DNA of 64,000 bases, from assembly GCA_038030265.1 (NCBI GenBank), contig CM075941.1, positions 11,904,001-11,968,000 on the forward strand, written 5' to 3'. A model generated the notes under the pieces. The model searched no databases, was not told where the DNA came from, and saw only the letters and a program-made list of their open reading frames with translations. The DNA is from Corythucha ciliata (taxonomy: Eukaryota > Arthropoda > Insecta > Hemiptera > Tingidae). Positions 34,701 to 45,845 of the stretch are shown piece by piece. Each line of letters begins with the position of its first letter. The stretch's first letter is position 1. A program made the position numbers and the translations under genes.

Positions 34701-35844
34701 TAGTTGGTGGTAGGGTAGGTGGGACGCCTTTCAGGGTTCGGATTCGGCGCCAAACTTCGCTCGAGGAGGTTTGGGTATTGATACCAGACACGTATGTCGC
34801 CCATGATTTTCGTTTGGCTTGTTGTTTAAGACTGCGTTCGTTGGCCCTGAGACGTTTGAAATTTATGAGGTTTTCTTCTGAGGGGTATTTTTTGAATTTA
34901 TTGAAGGCAGTTTTTTTTAGATGAATGGCAGCGTAGATCTCATCATTCCACCAGGGGACTGGGGGACGTGGATAACGTTTCGTTTTGCGAGGAATAGATT
35001 GGATTGCTGCAGAAGATATGGCTAATGTAATATTTTCAACGTCTAAATCCGGGTCATCAGTAAGTTCTGGTAGTTCTAGGATATTGCAATATTTTTCCCA
35101 GTCAGCTTTGCTGAGCATCCAACGTTCGGGGAAAGTGATATCTGCTTGAGGTGAATGGTGTCTGAGTAGAATTGGGTAGTGATCAGAATGATGAAGTTCT
35201 GGGAGCACTATCCATTCGAAGGCAGTGGATAAGCTAGGGCTTGCAACGCTGAGGTCAATCGCGTCGAATGTTCCTGAGGATGAGGTGAAGTGGGTAGGAT
35301 GACCATCGTTTAGGATGGTTAGGTTGGAATCCGATAGAATGGAGTCCATGATAGCGCCGGCGGTAGATGTACATCGCGATCCCCATGTTATGTTGTGACA
35401 GTTGGCGTCCGTGAGCAATAGTATGGGGGAGGGGAGTGATCGTAGGAGGTTCCGAACATCTTCCGGGCTCCAAGTGGTGTCCGGAAGGTAAAAGGAACAC
35501 ACTGTAATGGCCAAGGGAGAGGTGAGTCGAGCCGCTATCGCTTGTAGTGGCGTGTTAAGTAAAATTTCTGTATACTGTAAGGTGTTGGAAATGAGTAGGG
35601 CAACTCCGCCATGGCGGCGTCCACCCTCTCGTGGATTACATGATTTTTGAAGTAGATTGTAGCCGTTAGGGGTAGTGAAAAAGGAGTTCGTAAAGTGGGT
35701 TTCTTGAAGTGCTATGAGGAAAGGGGTGTGATTCGAAATAATCGAGCGGAGCTCGTCCGAGTGATGATGATACCCTCGGATGTTCCACTGAAGTATACAG
35801 TTTTTTGGTGGGGGATTATTTAAATTTCGAGGATTTCTGTTCAT
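31753..35844 (-). pseudogene. LINE-1 ORF2: endonuclease, RT, RNase H (one stop, one SINE)
   Basis: Without the SINE the frame is about 1,260 codons. The AP-like endonuclease spans about residues 15-235 (ILQWNIRGYHHH, ALQETHF, LLLTDANCHN, DAIDLSV, HHSDHYPILL). RT spans about 440-730: PILKPGKNPQNANSYRSISL, FFDLTSAFDRV, GIPQGSVLSTTLFL, SIYADDLVVYTS. RNase H carries YTDGSKMTSGVG, TAELYGILFALD, LTDSYSSLEAI and GNTQVDSLAKFA. A Cys/His tail follows (LKTGHTRLTKNHY, CSHCEEPLTITHILLDC). A TAA at 33247-33249 interrupts the frame after RRQQILLN; the same frame continues beyond it. The SINE at 32584-32884 splits RNase H after GVGCAL. In GDFNxHH the first Gly is replaced (TDANCHN). Confidence 0.9.
32584..32884 (-). 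mobile_element. tRNA-derived SINE inserted in LINE-1
   Basis: About 300 bp flanked by the perfect 11 bp duplication AGGGCACAGCC (32573-32583 and 32885-32895). On the minus strand it starts with a tRNA-like head (A box TGGTGTAATGG, B box GGGTTCGAATCC), continues with an unrelated body and ends in an A run of about 20. Just before the tail is a perfect 6 bp stem with a T-arm-like loop (GCCGGG TTCAAAG CCCGGC). It should have been mobilised by a LINE's machinery. Confidence 0.9.
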
Positions 35845-35964
35845 TATAATTTGGCATTAGGGGTTGGTGGCTCCGTAAGGTGATCTGGATCCTTGTCGGG
35901 TGGTTTTGGAGGGGGGAGTGTTTGAGGGGATGTGGTTGTTTTTGTTATGGGAGGTGTTGAAGTG

Positions 35965-35968
<4 letters not shown>

Positions 35969-36007
<39 letters not shown>

Positions 36008-36030
36008 TTATTTTTATTTTTATTTTTTTA
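35969..36030. repeat. (TTA)n microsatellite at the LINE-3/LINE-1 junction
   Basis: About a dozen TTA/TAT units followed by TTTTA-type units. On the minus strand this is the A/T-rich 3' tail of LINE-3, directly abutting the truncated 5' end of LINE-1. Confidence 0.8.
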
Positions 36031-38062
36031 CGTGACTTCAACAACTACCAAGGTTATTCGTCACTTCTGCGGTTTTTCTGTTTTTCGGTGGTTTTGTGTT
36101 ACATACAGGTTTGAGTATACGGTGGTGGAGGCTTATAGCCGTCGTGTTTCAATGATGAAGTGCGTTGTTGTTTGGTATGTATTTAGAATTTATTGTACAA
36201 ATTTATGGCTTTAATAAATTGAATTATATTTTATTGTTTTCTATTGCGTATGCATTGTTTCATATCTATTGGGAGTTCAAATCGGCGTCGAACCCCGCTG
36301 TATTTGGGGCATTCGAACAAAATATGAGCTACGGAGAGAGATGTTTCACATCGTTCGCACCATGGACGAGATTGCCGTATGAAGTAGTGTGAGTGAGTTA
36401 ATCTTGTGTGTCCTATGTATAATCGAGTAAGGACGACTGTTTCTTTTTTAGTCAGATCATTTGGGAAAAGTACATCTGGTTTAACAGTTTGAGGTATGTA
36501 GCTCATCATAGAGCATCCACTGTGTTGCCATTTCTCGGTCCACAGACTATTGAATTGTGATTTGATGGTTCTTTTGACGTCATCGTAGGGTAGTGCTATA
36601 GGTGGGGAGTCTCCTCGGGCGGCTGCGCGTTTCGCGATGGAATCTGCCATTTCATTTCCTTGAATGCCACGCAGTGGCCTGGTGTCCAAATAAATCGGTA
36701 AGTTTTCCCGTTTCTGGTGCCTTCGTCGATTAACTGTTGGCATATTTTTACTAAAGGTGATGTGGAGAAGGGGTCGTCCAATGCTTTGAGTGAGGATTGA
36801 GAGTCACTACTAACAACGATGGTTGAGACTGGACTGGTTTTGCTGATTTCCAGTGCTTTTTGTATTGCCATGAGCTCCGCAGTATAGACACTCGTCTCAG
36901 GTGGTAAGTTCCACTCGTATTCACCTGAATTGGGAGAGTAGACACCTGCGCCAACTCCTTGGGGCGATTTTGAACCATCGGTATAGTATATGTTATAGTA
37001 TGGAAGTGAATGTAGAAGTTCACGGAATGCTTGTTTTAATTCAATGTGTGAAAAGGGCTTTTGAGAATATTTAATTAAAGAAAAATCTATTGTAGGTTTT
37101 CGTAGCAACCACGGGGGAATGTTTAGACTAGTTTCTGGCAGCAAAGAGTTTATGGTGATCCGGTATTTCGTTAGGATTTCTTGGTATCGAATAGTTAGTG
37201 GCCTGGTACGTGAAATTTGGAACTGATAAGCTTCATGATCGTGTTCCCCCAGCAAATAGGGATAGAGTACATGGTCGGGTATGGTTTTTATCGAAGCGGT
37301 GGCAATTGTCCTGCCAAAATGTAAAGACTGTTTTGAAGACTGGTTCTAAAGGCACAAAGCGCTATTCTGAGACCGAGGTTGTGGATTTTCTCAATTTTTT
37401 GCATCCAGGTTTTCCGAGCGGATGAGTATACGGGTAAACCGTAGTCTATTTTTGATTTTATCAGGGAGGTGAAGATCTGCAGTAGCATCTTGGTGTCCGA
37501 TCCCCAAGTTTGGTGAGCTAGCAGTTTCAGTAATGATATTGCCGGGGTGCATTTGGTAGTAACGTGTGCGATATGTTCTTTCCATCGTAATTGACTGTCC
37601 AATACGAGGCCCAGAAATTTTGTGCTATGTTGGTACTTTATCCTTTTGTTGCCGAGGAACAGTGCCGGTAACGGATGTTGGTGGAGACGGCAGAAGTGAA
37701 CCGCGACGGTTTTTTCAGCAGAGAAGGTGAAGCCTTGTTGTTGTGCTGTGTTTATTAATTGGTTTAGGACAGGTTGGAGTGTTTCTCGCGGGTCAGAGTG
37801 TTTGTCATGAGTGTAGTAGAGAGCTAAGTCATCTACAAATAGTGACACACTTAGGTTCGAAGGTATATGCAAAACAATTTTGTTGACAGCTATTAAAAAT
37901 AGCGTGATGCTGAGTACTGCTCCTTGAGAAAGACCAGCTGTTTGATCGCGTTTTTCGGAAATGTAGTTGAACAGCCGGACGCAGAATGTACTGTCCTCCA
38001 GGAAGTTCACGATTGTCTGTAGGAGGTTTCCTGTGACATTCATATTTATTAATTCATGGCGG
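36020..38062 (-). pseudogene. I-type LINE 3' half: RT end, RNase H (LINE-3)
   Basis: Starts abruptly inside RT at ELINMNVTGNLLQTIVNFL. RT motifs follow: GLSQGAVLSITLFL and LFVDDLALYY (Val replaces the usual Ala in xADD). Then come FLGLVLDSQLRWKEH, IYYTDGSKSPQGVGAGVY (RNase H), TAELMAIQKALE, VSSDSQSSLKAL and a frameshift near 36680 before GIQGNEMADSIAKRA. The Cys/His tail is TRLYIGHTRLTHSHY, CERCETSLSVAHILFEC. Frame breaks also occur near 37290. It joins LINE-2 at about 38062 with no spacer. Confidence 0.88.
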
Positions 38063-41000
38063 GATGAATTTCGAAATGACTTGGAACCCACTTGAAACGG
38101 ATAATTTTGCCGGCTGCAATTAATGACTGAAGGTCAAGATAGATTTTTCTGATAAGGGGATGGGTGGAAAATTTATCTTCCAAGGCTGTAAGAGCACTTG
38201 CGGAATCTGAGATAATGTAAAATTTTGAAGATGAATTGGTCTCGAGACAAAAAAGGATAGCATAGCTTATGGCCTGGAGTTCTGCTGTAAATACAGTTGT
38301 GATAGGGTTTAGCGGAAATTTTTTAGATAACAATCCTTCACGTAATATCCACAGCCAACTCCACGATCGCATTTGGAAGCATCCGTGTAGATCAGCTCGA
38401 AATCACGGGAGGTTGATTTGAAGGAGAGAAATAGCTGACGAATTTCGCTGGGATTTAAATTTTGTTTTGTGTCTGAATGCAGAGAAAAGTCTATGTGTAG
38501 ATTTGGCGGTAACCATGGATAGTAGGAATAATGGTCTGTTGGTAGTAGCCTGGGGGGTTCGAGCTGTAATTTAGTGCAAAGTTCTCGAAAACGAACAGGG
38601 AAAGGCCTTGTTCGCGATAAGCATAGCAAGAACTGTGGGTCGTAGTCACTGAGAAGGGGATAGAGAAAGTGGGTGGTTTTGGATTTTAGGGATACTCTAT
38701 ATTTTAACATCAGCTGATGGCGGCGTTGGCTTAACGGTAGTTGGGAGGACTCGTGCGAAATGCCCCTAGAGCAGTGCGCAGGCCTTGGTTGAAGGCACAC
38801 TCTACTGGTAAGAGCCATGATTTACGGGCGGAACCGTAGACAACGCTAGCGAAGTCTATTTTTGAACGGATGAGAGCTTCAAAGATTTTGAGAATCATTG
38901 CAGTGCTACTCGCAGCTCGATGTCCGGCAATAGTTTGAATGACCTTCATGTCTGAGTGACACCTATTGCATAAGTCTTGGAGATGATGTTTCCACGTGAG
39001 ATTTTCGTCAAAGATTAGGCCAAGATTTGTGATGAGGAACATATGAAATCGGTGAGTTGTTTAAGAAGAGTTGCGGTGGGGTATGGAAACGGCGTAAGTG
39101 TGCAAAAGTGGACGGCAACAGTTTTTTTCTGCAGAAAAGGTGAGGCCACGGTTGGCAGCATTGTGTGTTAAAGTGTTAATAGCTGTTTGAAAACTTCGAA
39201 GATCTTCGCCAGTTGGGTCTGCCGGGTAGGATTTATAGAGGGCTATGTCATCAGCATAAAAAGAAATTTGGAAGTCACGTGGAATGTTGTCGGTTAGGTC
39301 ATTCACGGCCACCTGGAAAAGTGGTATGCTCAGGATAGAGCCCTGAGGCACACCATTCTCCTGCGAGTAGGTCTGGGAGAGGGAGGAACCAATACGAACT
39401 CGTAGGGAGCGTTGCTCCTGAAAGTCTTGAAGGACCATAGGTAGGCGGCCCCGAAGGCCCCATTTGTAGACTTGCTTTAAAGCCCCGTATCTCCAAACGC
39501 GATCAAACGCGTGTGTGACATCGAAGAAGATCGCGTTGGTATGATTTCGATTAAAAAAGGAATTTTGAATTGTGTTCTCCAGGTTGACGAGATTATCTAA
39601 GACAGAGTGGTTAGAGCGAAAGCCAGTTTGAAAAGAGTACAGAAGGTTATGCCTTTGTATAAAGTAGTTGAGTCTGAAAAAAATTAGAGTTTCGTAAATA
39701 TTGGCCATACAGGATGTTAGAGAGATTGGCCTATAACTGGAGACCTGCTGGAGGTTTTTCCCAGGTTTAGGGACGGGAATAATCAAAGAACACTTCCAAA
39801 CCGAAGGGTATACACCTTGAGACCAAAGTTGGTTATAGAGGTTTAGTAAGAGGACTTTATTTGAAGCGGATAGATTTTTGAAAAATTAATTAGAAAGATC
39901 TTCTCGGCCTGGAGATTTGTGATTTTTTAGTTTTTGTAAAACACGGTTGAGTTCATCGAGAAAGAATGGTGTATTGTAGTCGAGGGGGTCATTTGTGGAA
40001 AAGTTAAGTGGGGAGTTAGTTTCTATTTCGTGTTTGAGGGCCTGAAAGTGAGGCGAGTAGTTAACAGTAGCACATTGTTCAGAATAATGTTTGGAGAAGC
40101 ACTCAGCGATCGGTTCGGGGTCGACAACTTTGGTACCATCTGTGGCACAGATGAATGGAGGCACGGTGTTAATGGGTTTACCTTTGAGATTTCGTATCTT
40201 TGTCCAGACCTCGCGCGCAGAGACGGAGGTAGACATTTGGGAAAGGTACTCGTTCCAAGAACGCTTTTTGGCGTCTTGCTTGGCCCGACGTTCCTGCGCG
40301 TAGCTTTTTAAAGTTTTCAAATGCTCTAGGGAGTAAGTTCTTTTTAGTCGGTTGAGAGCGGATTTTTTCTGTTTATTAATTGCATGAATCTCACTATTCC
40401 TCCAGGGCACGGTGGGCCGGTTGGAAGGATGGCGTGATTTTTTTACACAGGGAAAAGCGGCCTCGTGGAAGGCGCTAGTATATGCTGTTACATTTTGAGA
40501 GCAGTTATCTATTAGTGGTGGAAGATGAAGGGAAGAGTTAGAAAGGTTCCAATCAACGTTCGAGAGTTTCCATTTTGTTGGAGATTGAGAGGGACTATAG
40601 GAAGAATGGAGCAGTAATCTGCCATGAAAAGGAGGTAACCAAGGAAGGGGATGTAAGGCTAACATCTATAGAACTGAAATTTCCCGAGCTAGCTGTGAAG
40701 TGAGTAGGAGTACCATCATTCAAGGGAATAAGAGGTATGCTGTCAATAATCGAATGGAAATCGTTTCCTCGTGGGGACGTATGTCGAGAACCCCAGGCAG
40801 GGTGATGGACGTTGATATCACCAAGTAGTAGGATGGGCCTGGGCAAGGAACGAAGCAGGTTTCCAACCTCCCCGTCCGCCCAACTACCATCTGGAAGGTA
40901 AAGAGAACAGAGAGTAATTTTGAAAGGAAAGTCAATTGTGGCAGCAACAGCTTGAAGGTGAGTTTGTAGGTTTATAGGTCTGGGGTTGAGAAAGCTTTTT

Positions 41001-41263
41001 ATGTAGAGCGCCACACCTCCATGACGCCGTCGAGCGTCAGGGTTTTGTGGCTCAGCGTGAAAGACAGTGTAGTTAGGAATTTGGTATGGTTGGTTAAGGG
41101 CAAAGTGTGTTTCTTGAATGGCTATAGAGAAAGGGTCATTTGACTTTACAAGGTCTCGGAGTTTGTCAACATGGGCAAGGAGCCCGCGAATGTTCCATTG
41201 TATGATATTGTGGTTTCTTGGACGGTTGGTAGCACTATGAGAAGAGTGTGGATTTGTAGTCAT
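38063..41263 (-). pseudogene. LINE-2 ORF2: endonuclease, RT, partial RNase H (many shifts)
   Basis: The endonuclease begins at IIQWNIRGLLAHVD (41263-40595) with AIQETHF, LLLGDINVHHPAWGSR and SSIDVSLTSPS. A shift near 40660 disrupts the SDH region. RT (39786-39061) has IPVPKPGKNLQQVSSYRPIS, FFDVTHAFDRVW, GVPQGSILSIPLFQ and SFYADDIALYKS. RNase H shows LIYTDASKCDRGVGCGYY (38309-38818), then TAELQAISYAILFCL and ISDSASALTAL, and stops at FKWVPSHFEI where LINE-3 sequence begins. Breaks lie near 40660, 39890, 39060, 38800 and 38340. The C-terminal zinc motif and 3' end are absent. Confidence 0.88.
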
Positions 41264-41345
41264 AATTGAAAAAGAAGTGCTTAGGTAGGATCCTTAGAGG
41301 ATTTCGCAGGAGACACGGATGGGTCCTGTGATTTATCTGGTGACA

Positions 41346-42960
41346 CTATTGGGGGGGGGGGGGCTTTCTGGGTTTACCCTTTGGCCACCCTTTTTTTGAC
41401 TTACGCCGAGTGTCTCGTGGTGCCCAGTAGGTTTTGTCAGTGTCACCACTGAGCTCATCAGACTCGAGTTCACGGTCCAACGAGGAGCACCGTGAACCCG
41501 TTGGGGTTGGGGGGATGGGCTCAGCGGGAAGGGGAGGGAGACTGGTTGAAGTCTCCTTAGGAATGTTTGACTTTTGTTGGGGGAGGGTTTGTTTTTGGGG
41601 ATTTGTGAGGAGGAGGTGGCGTGAAGATTGGCGGTGGGTGTTTAGGAGTTGTATGTACTTTTGCTGCATTATGAAGTGCCTGGTCGAACAGTTGAAGGGT
41701 TCGAAGCCGTTGCACGAGCTTCTCTCAGAGTCATTTTATGAGTTATTTGCAGTCGCCGTATTTCCTTTTCGGTTAGGTACACCGGACACTGTCGATGTGT
41801 TGCCTTGTGGGCACCGGCACAATTCACACAGTGAAGATTGTCACAGGCGCCTTCATGAATATCAGCACCACAGACGCATTTTTGTGCGGAGCGACAACGG
41901 GGGGCAGTATGACCAAAGCGCTGGCATCGAAAACAGCGCATTGGTTCCGGGATATAGGGACGGACTTTGAGATTGTAGAAAGCGCCATTGATAGAAGTGG
42001 GCAGCTCAGGTAGGTAGAACGTAAGGACAAATAAACCTGTACTTTCACGCTGGTCGGAATTTCCAACACGGCGGGTTACTTTTTCTTCCGCAAGACCCTC
42101 GAGGATAGCCTCGTCTGTCGAGTTTATGAAATCTCTACAGAAAATGACCCCCTCAACGGTATTAAGGCGAATGTTTGGGCTAGTTTTCACTGGAGTATCA
42201 CCGAGGGATGTTAGATTTTTTACTATTTTTTCTTGATTGAGGTCTGTAACTTGAATATTGAGACGACCAGTGGAAATTTTGGATACAGTTTTTAGAGAGC
42301 CGAGTGTAGAACGTAGAAGACGGTGAAGAGCGAATGGACATGTTTTTTCCAAGGAAGTTTCCTTTGTTGATTCTATAATCCAGAATGGAGAGAACGTGTC
42401 TGGTAGATTGAGCTGTCACGTTGTGGGAGGAGGGGTTTGGTGGTTAGAGGATGTAGGAGTTTGTTGGGAAGTCGATGTTGACGTTGATGATTGCGATGGT
42501 GGTGGTACATCAATATCCATATGGCTGGGTGGGTGAGTAGGAGGAACAGGGGGCTTATTCTCTAACTCCGAAGCAATAGCTTTTTCGAAGTCATATGTTT
42601 ATTTCATTGATTTTCTTCAAACAAATGAATGAAATAAACACATGGCTGGCGAAAAAAATATTGCTTGTTGTTAGAGAATAGGCCCCCAGTAGAGTCAGAA
42701 ATTTGATCATGTTCAACAATACGTTTACCAGCGGAGATATTTGCCGCGGTTTCTCTACTAAGAGGTCGTTTAGACTGGGACGTTTCTTTGGTCTCTGCTG
42801 GAAGTTCATCCGAAGCAGGAGGATGGGGGGATTTATTCGTTGGAGACGATGACTTGGGCGGGTTTGATTTTGTGTTAGTTGATTGAGTTTGTGGGTCGGG
42901 AGTACCCACGGGGAGGGAAGGTTTGGGACCTGATCCAAGTTTTTTGTTGCTTGAATTCAT
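41346..42960 (-). pseudogene. LINE-2 ORF1 (gag-like, CCHC knuckles), split by a MITE
   Basis: Opens at MNSSNKKLGSG (42960) with a Pro/Ser/Thr-rich N-terminus. The MITE at 42550-42686 interrupts it after DQISDST, and an in-frame TGA follows near 42418. The frame then continues through an RNA-binding-like region (TGRLNIQVTDLNQEKI, VEGVIFCRDFINSTDEAIL) to zinc knuckles around CFRCQRFGHTAPRC, CVCGADIHEGAC and CVNCAGAHKATHRQC. A frameshift near 41670 leads into a Pro-rich, basic tail (41346-41669). ORF1 proteins of I/Jockey LINEs coat the element RNA. Confidence 0.88.
42550..42686. mobile_element. MITE with CAG target duplication (copy 3)
   Basis: 137 bp, flanked by CAG at 42547-42549 and 42687-42689. 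Ends GGGGCTTATTCTCTAAC and inverted GGGGCCTATTCTCTAAC; the inverted similarity continues inward (GCAATA, ATGTTTATTTCATT) so that nearly the whole element can fold into a hairpin. It lies in LINE-2 ORF1 and adds stops and a shift. Confidence 0.88.
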
Positions 42961-43560
42961 GTTGCAGTGGTGATAAGAGTAAGGAGGGAAGGGATAACAG
43001 ACGCAGCGCACCACCGGGGGCGCCGGGACACATCCAAGTGTGGGTCAATCCCCGGAGAGAGCCCCCACGCCATACCCGTGCTGGCCTCGGCGCAGCCCCC
43101 CCCCCCCAACGCGCAGCAGGGTCCCGTCCGGTCGCCATCCGGCACTCCTGCGCGATGGGGGATTATTCGCTGGTGGTTCAGGGCAGCCTCCTCCAAGGCT
43201 AATTGGAGGTTCGGGCCCCACCCACCGACCCCCACACACACTCTAAGACATGACTAGGTCAGGGTGTGGGGGCATTGTAGCGGCACTGGGAGAAGGTCCC
43301 AGAAACTCCCAGATATACGCTGTACCCTCGAACACGCCGAGGACATCGCCCCACGGAGCGCCCCAACACAAAGGAGCCCCATCGCCCCACAGCGACGCGC
43401 CACGCCGTCCAGGAAAGGATAGGGGTCAAGGGAAGGGTTCGACTCAGACTTCAGGAGTTTGGGTTAGTCTGAGCCCAGCTAGGTACCCCGGGCTCGCCAC
43501 GCCCGTAGTATCTCGGACCGAGATACCCCCTGGGGGATTCACTCATACTTCCTTTCAGAT
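42961..43560 (-). other. GC-rich 5' leader of LINE-2
   Basis: High-GC sequence directly upstream of the ORF1 ATG, with C and G runs (for example 43098-43108). It reads as the 5' untranslated region and internal promoter area of LINE-2. A piece of it (about 43478-43522, with CCCGGGCTCGCCACGCCCGT) recurs near 43840-43880. Overlapping open frames on both strands are GC-driven. Confidence 0.6.
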
Positions 43561-43572
43561 TCATACTTCCTT

Positions 43573-43581
43573 TCAGATTTC

Positions 43582-43620
<39 letters not shown>
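43573..43620. repeat. (TTA)n microsatellite
   Basis: About sixteen TTA units at the outer edge of LINE-2. This is probably the tail of another insertion. Confidence 0.85.
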
Positions 43621-43621
<1 letters not shown>

Positions 43622-43780
43622 AAGTTGCCCGTGTAGTCCTTATTCCGAAGAAGGGTAAAATGGATCACGCCGATTTTCGTCTTATTGCCGTGGAAAATGT
43701 TCTTCGGGCATTTTTTGACGGAATTGGCCAAAATTCAAAAATGGCCGATACTGCGTGTCTTGGAGTTTTCTCGCGCGCCA
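43620..43780 (+). pseudogene. Short LINE RT fragment
   Basis: The plus frame reads KVARVVLIPKKGKMDHADFR then LIAVENVLRAFFDGIG. This is the conserved start of a non-LTR RT domain (the xVxLIPKKGK...DFRPIS region). Only about 50 residues survive. The clade cannot be decided. Confidence 0.65.
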
Positions 43781-45160
43781 CGGGGAGTCTGAAAATCTAA
43801 ACGGATTTTCCCTTGAACAGTGGCCACGGCTGGCGGAGCTAGGGACCCCGGGCTTGCCACGCCCGTAGCATCTCGGACTGATTGGCGTAGCCAGGGACTT
43901 GGGGTACCGATCCAAAAACTGATGGATTAAGGTGTGAAACTACCTTCTATTCGATTTAACGTTCAGTAAAAAAACGTTCCTTTTGGTGTACATTTTTCTG
44001 ATTCGACATTAGTTCCCTACGCTTTACCTAATAAAGCGTTTCGGTTGTTTAGTTCTCTATTCTCGCCCCATCAGAAACATTCAGTGGTCATCAGCAAACA
44101 AACTATTTATAATAAAAAAAAAAAACCGTTTTCCCTTGACACGCTAACAAAGTGGAAAGAATCATTCATGTCGAAGGCTGACAATTAAATAGACGCCGAG
44201 GGTTAGTTATTAGACGCAAGACGATGAAGGGAGGAAGGGTATAAAAGAGTGGAGTTTTTCATTCCCTCCGCCCACTAACAGTTGAAACCATTAGCCATGG
44301 GAACTCTTTTTGATTTGATGCTCCCTTCTTCGGAGCCCTTCAAGACACATTTACTAAAGGACCTCTTTCAACTTCCTTTTTATACGCCTTGGAATCCCCC
44401 CCCCCTTAGTGTCTTTAAAAAACAACAAAAAAACACAGTTTTTCATGCACTATCTCATAGATAACACAAAAAAGCCCTTCAAATAGCGTGTTGTATTTAT
44501 TTAAAGGGCTGAAGGGGGTGTGAATGTGTACAAAAATGGTGAGGAGGAGAAGATCCTCGATTTCGGGCGGTGTCGACGCCAGACAGACAGCACCATTACA
44601 CCTTCCTGCCTCTTTCTTTGAAGAAGAGTGAGATTTTTAGATGGCTCGATAGAAATTACTCTTCTTAACGTCTCTAGAAGTGAAGGTGATACAGGTTGTG
44701 AGCGTGGTGTGTAGGTGGCGGGGGAGGGAGAGTAGTCCAATGCTGATTGCATGGTACTCGAAACCCCGTAAGATGTATGTACTTAAGACAAGTTTGATCA
44801 CCACCTTGAACTTTTTTTTTTTTTTTTGAATGGCTCGAGCGTCATTATGATTGCTGTAATGCACCGGGTATTGTTTTTTCCCCCCAATTTTTTTTTTTTT
44901 TTTTTTCATGTTCCTCTATGGTGTGGGAGCGGTTTAGGTTTCCTGATTGCCTTTGTGGCGTATCGGTAAACTCGGAGGAGGGATGGGGTTCTTTGCTCGA
45001 CCTGTTTCTGCTTATTAAAGAGTGAGTAAAATTGTGTCTTACTCAGTCAACATTAAAAAAAAATTTCGACCCTTGTCGCAGAGTACCGCCAATAATCGTT
45101 TCGAGCTAAATTATTTGACGCGAAGAATCGTGATCTTGACTCACAAGTAGGGCTTTAAAA
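43781..45160. other. Unassigned; weak promoter-like site and a small ORF
   Basis: TATAAAAG at 44240-44247 is followed about 38 nt later by AACAGTTG and then a Kozak-like GCCATGG opening a 55-codon frame (44297-44464, MGTLFDLMLP...). Taken alone this could be a short gene or first exon, but the frame shows no known domain. Poly-T tracts lie at about 44812-44827 and 44890-44906. Confidence 0.25.
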
Positions 45161-45163
45161 ACC

Positions 45164-45198
45164 CTATATAAGTTAGATATTCAATTAAGGCTGTCAGT
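45164..45198 (+). promoter_or_regulatory. Candidate core promoter: TATA box and TCAGT initiator
   Basis: CTATATAAG at 45164-45172 and an arthropod-type initiator TCAGT at 45194-45198. The TATA start and the initiator A are 31 nt apart, the expected spacing. A leader, ATG and strong donor follow. Confidence 0.5.
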
Positions 45199-45425
45199 GA
45201 AGTCAGTATACAGTTGTTTTTTTTCTGTTTGTGTTCGCTCTCCCTCTCATTCCCTCTCACAGCCTCACGCCAGGCTGTACCCCATGTTTCTTCCAATTCT
45301 CTTTACCTTTGCCATGCCTCATGTCAGATAACAGAGGGAGAAAAATCTCACTTCAAAAGAATTAACATTTTAATGGAGAGACCGTGCGAAAATGCCCTGA
45401 GGATATTGACGGCTAATAAGACTGG
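45194..45425 (+). CDS. Candidate first exon of an unknown gene
   Basis: After the promoter-like pair, a pyrimidine-rich leader precedes ATG at 45373 and an 18-residue opening frame (MERPCENALRILTANKTG). It ends at CTGG|GTGAGT, a near-ideal 5' splice site at 45426. No downstream exon was found; the next kilobases are (CTT)n and then an array-filled transposon, so any following exon must lie beyond about 49.5 kb. No family is recognised. The reading frame is ended by a stop inside the proposed intron. Confidence 0.3.
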
Positions 45426-45429
45426 GTGA

Positions 45430-45845
45430 GTAATGTTCATACCAACTGAATTATGAGTCAAGCTCGATACAGCACACACACACACGCTTTTGCCTTCTTC
45501 TTCGTCTTCTTCTTCTTCTTCTTCTCCTCCTTATTCTTCTTCATCATTGTTACCCACAAATCGTTTCGGTACGCCACGCCGCAACGTCTTTCTCTCGTGC
45601 TAGCAGAGCGTCAGATACCTCCTTTTTCAGCTCACGTTTAAAAGGCTATGGAAAGCAAAGAGGAATTTGACCCCTCCCCCCACTGTATTTCCTCTGAGGT
45701 TTATTTCACTCTCATTGGAGAAAACAACGAGCTCAAATCACACATTTACATGGCATTGAATGAAAGGAAGATCGTGACTCACTCATTATAATGAGTTATG
45801 ATGACATTCGCAGGATTTTCATCGAATCCGGTGAATCCGGTAAAA
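45430..45845. repeat. (CA)n and (CTT)n simple repeats; no gene
   Basis: (CA)n at 45473-45485 and a (CTT)n-rich run at about 45496-45545, then unremarkable sequence. The phenylalanine-rich open frame here is a translation of the CTT run. Confidence 0.6.

Larger units (their letters stand above)
31698..35965 (-). mobile_element. I-type LINE, nearly full ORF2 (LINE-1)
   Basis: Runs from the last part of ORF1 (about 35965-35865) through ORF2 (35844-31753) to a 3' end with GGCTAATGACCCCAGCAGTC. It is 5'-truncated within ORF1. The short gap between the ORF1 stop and the ORF2 ATG fits I-type elements. ORF2 is damaged only by one nonsense codon and one SINE insertion. Confidence 0.9.

Noticed and set aside
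42870..43620. Several overlapping open frames of 64-136 codons on both strands
   Set aside because: GC-rich leader sequence of LINE-2 gives long chance frames. Only the ORF1 frame starting at 42960 has family features.
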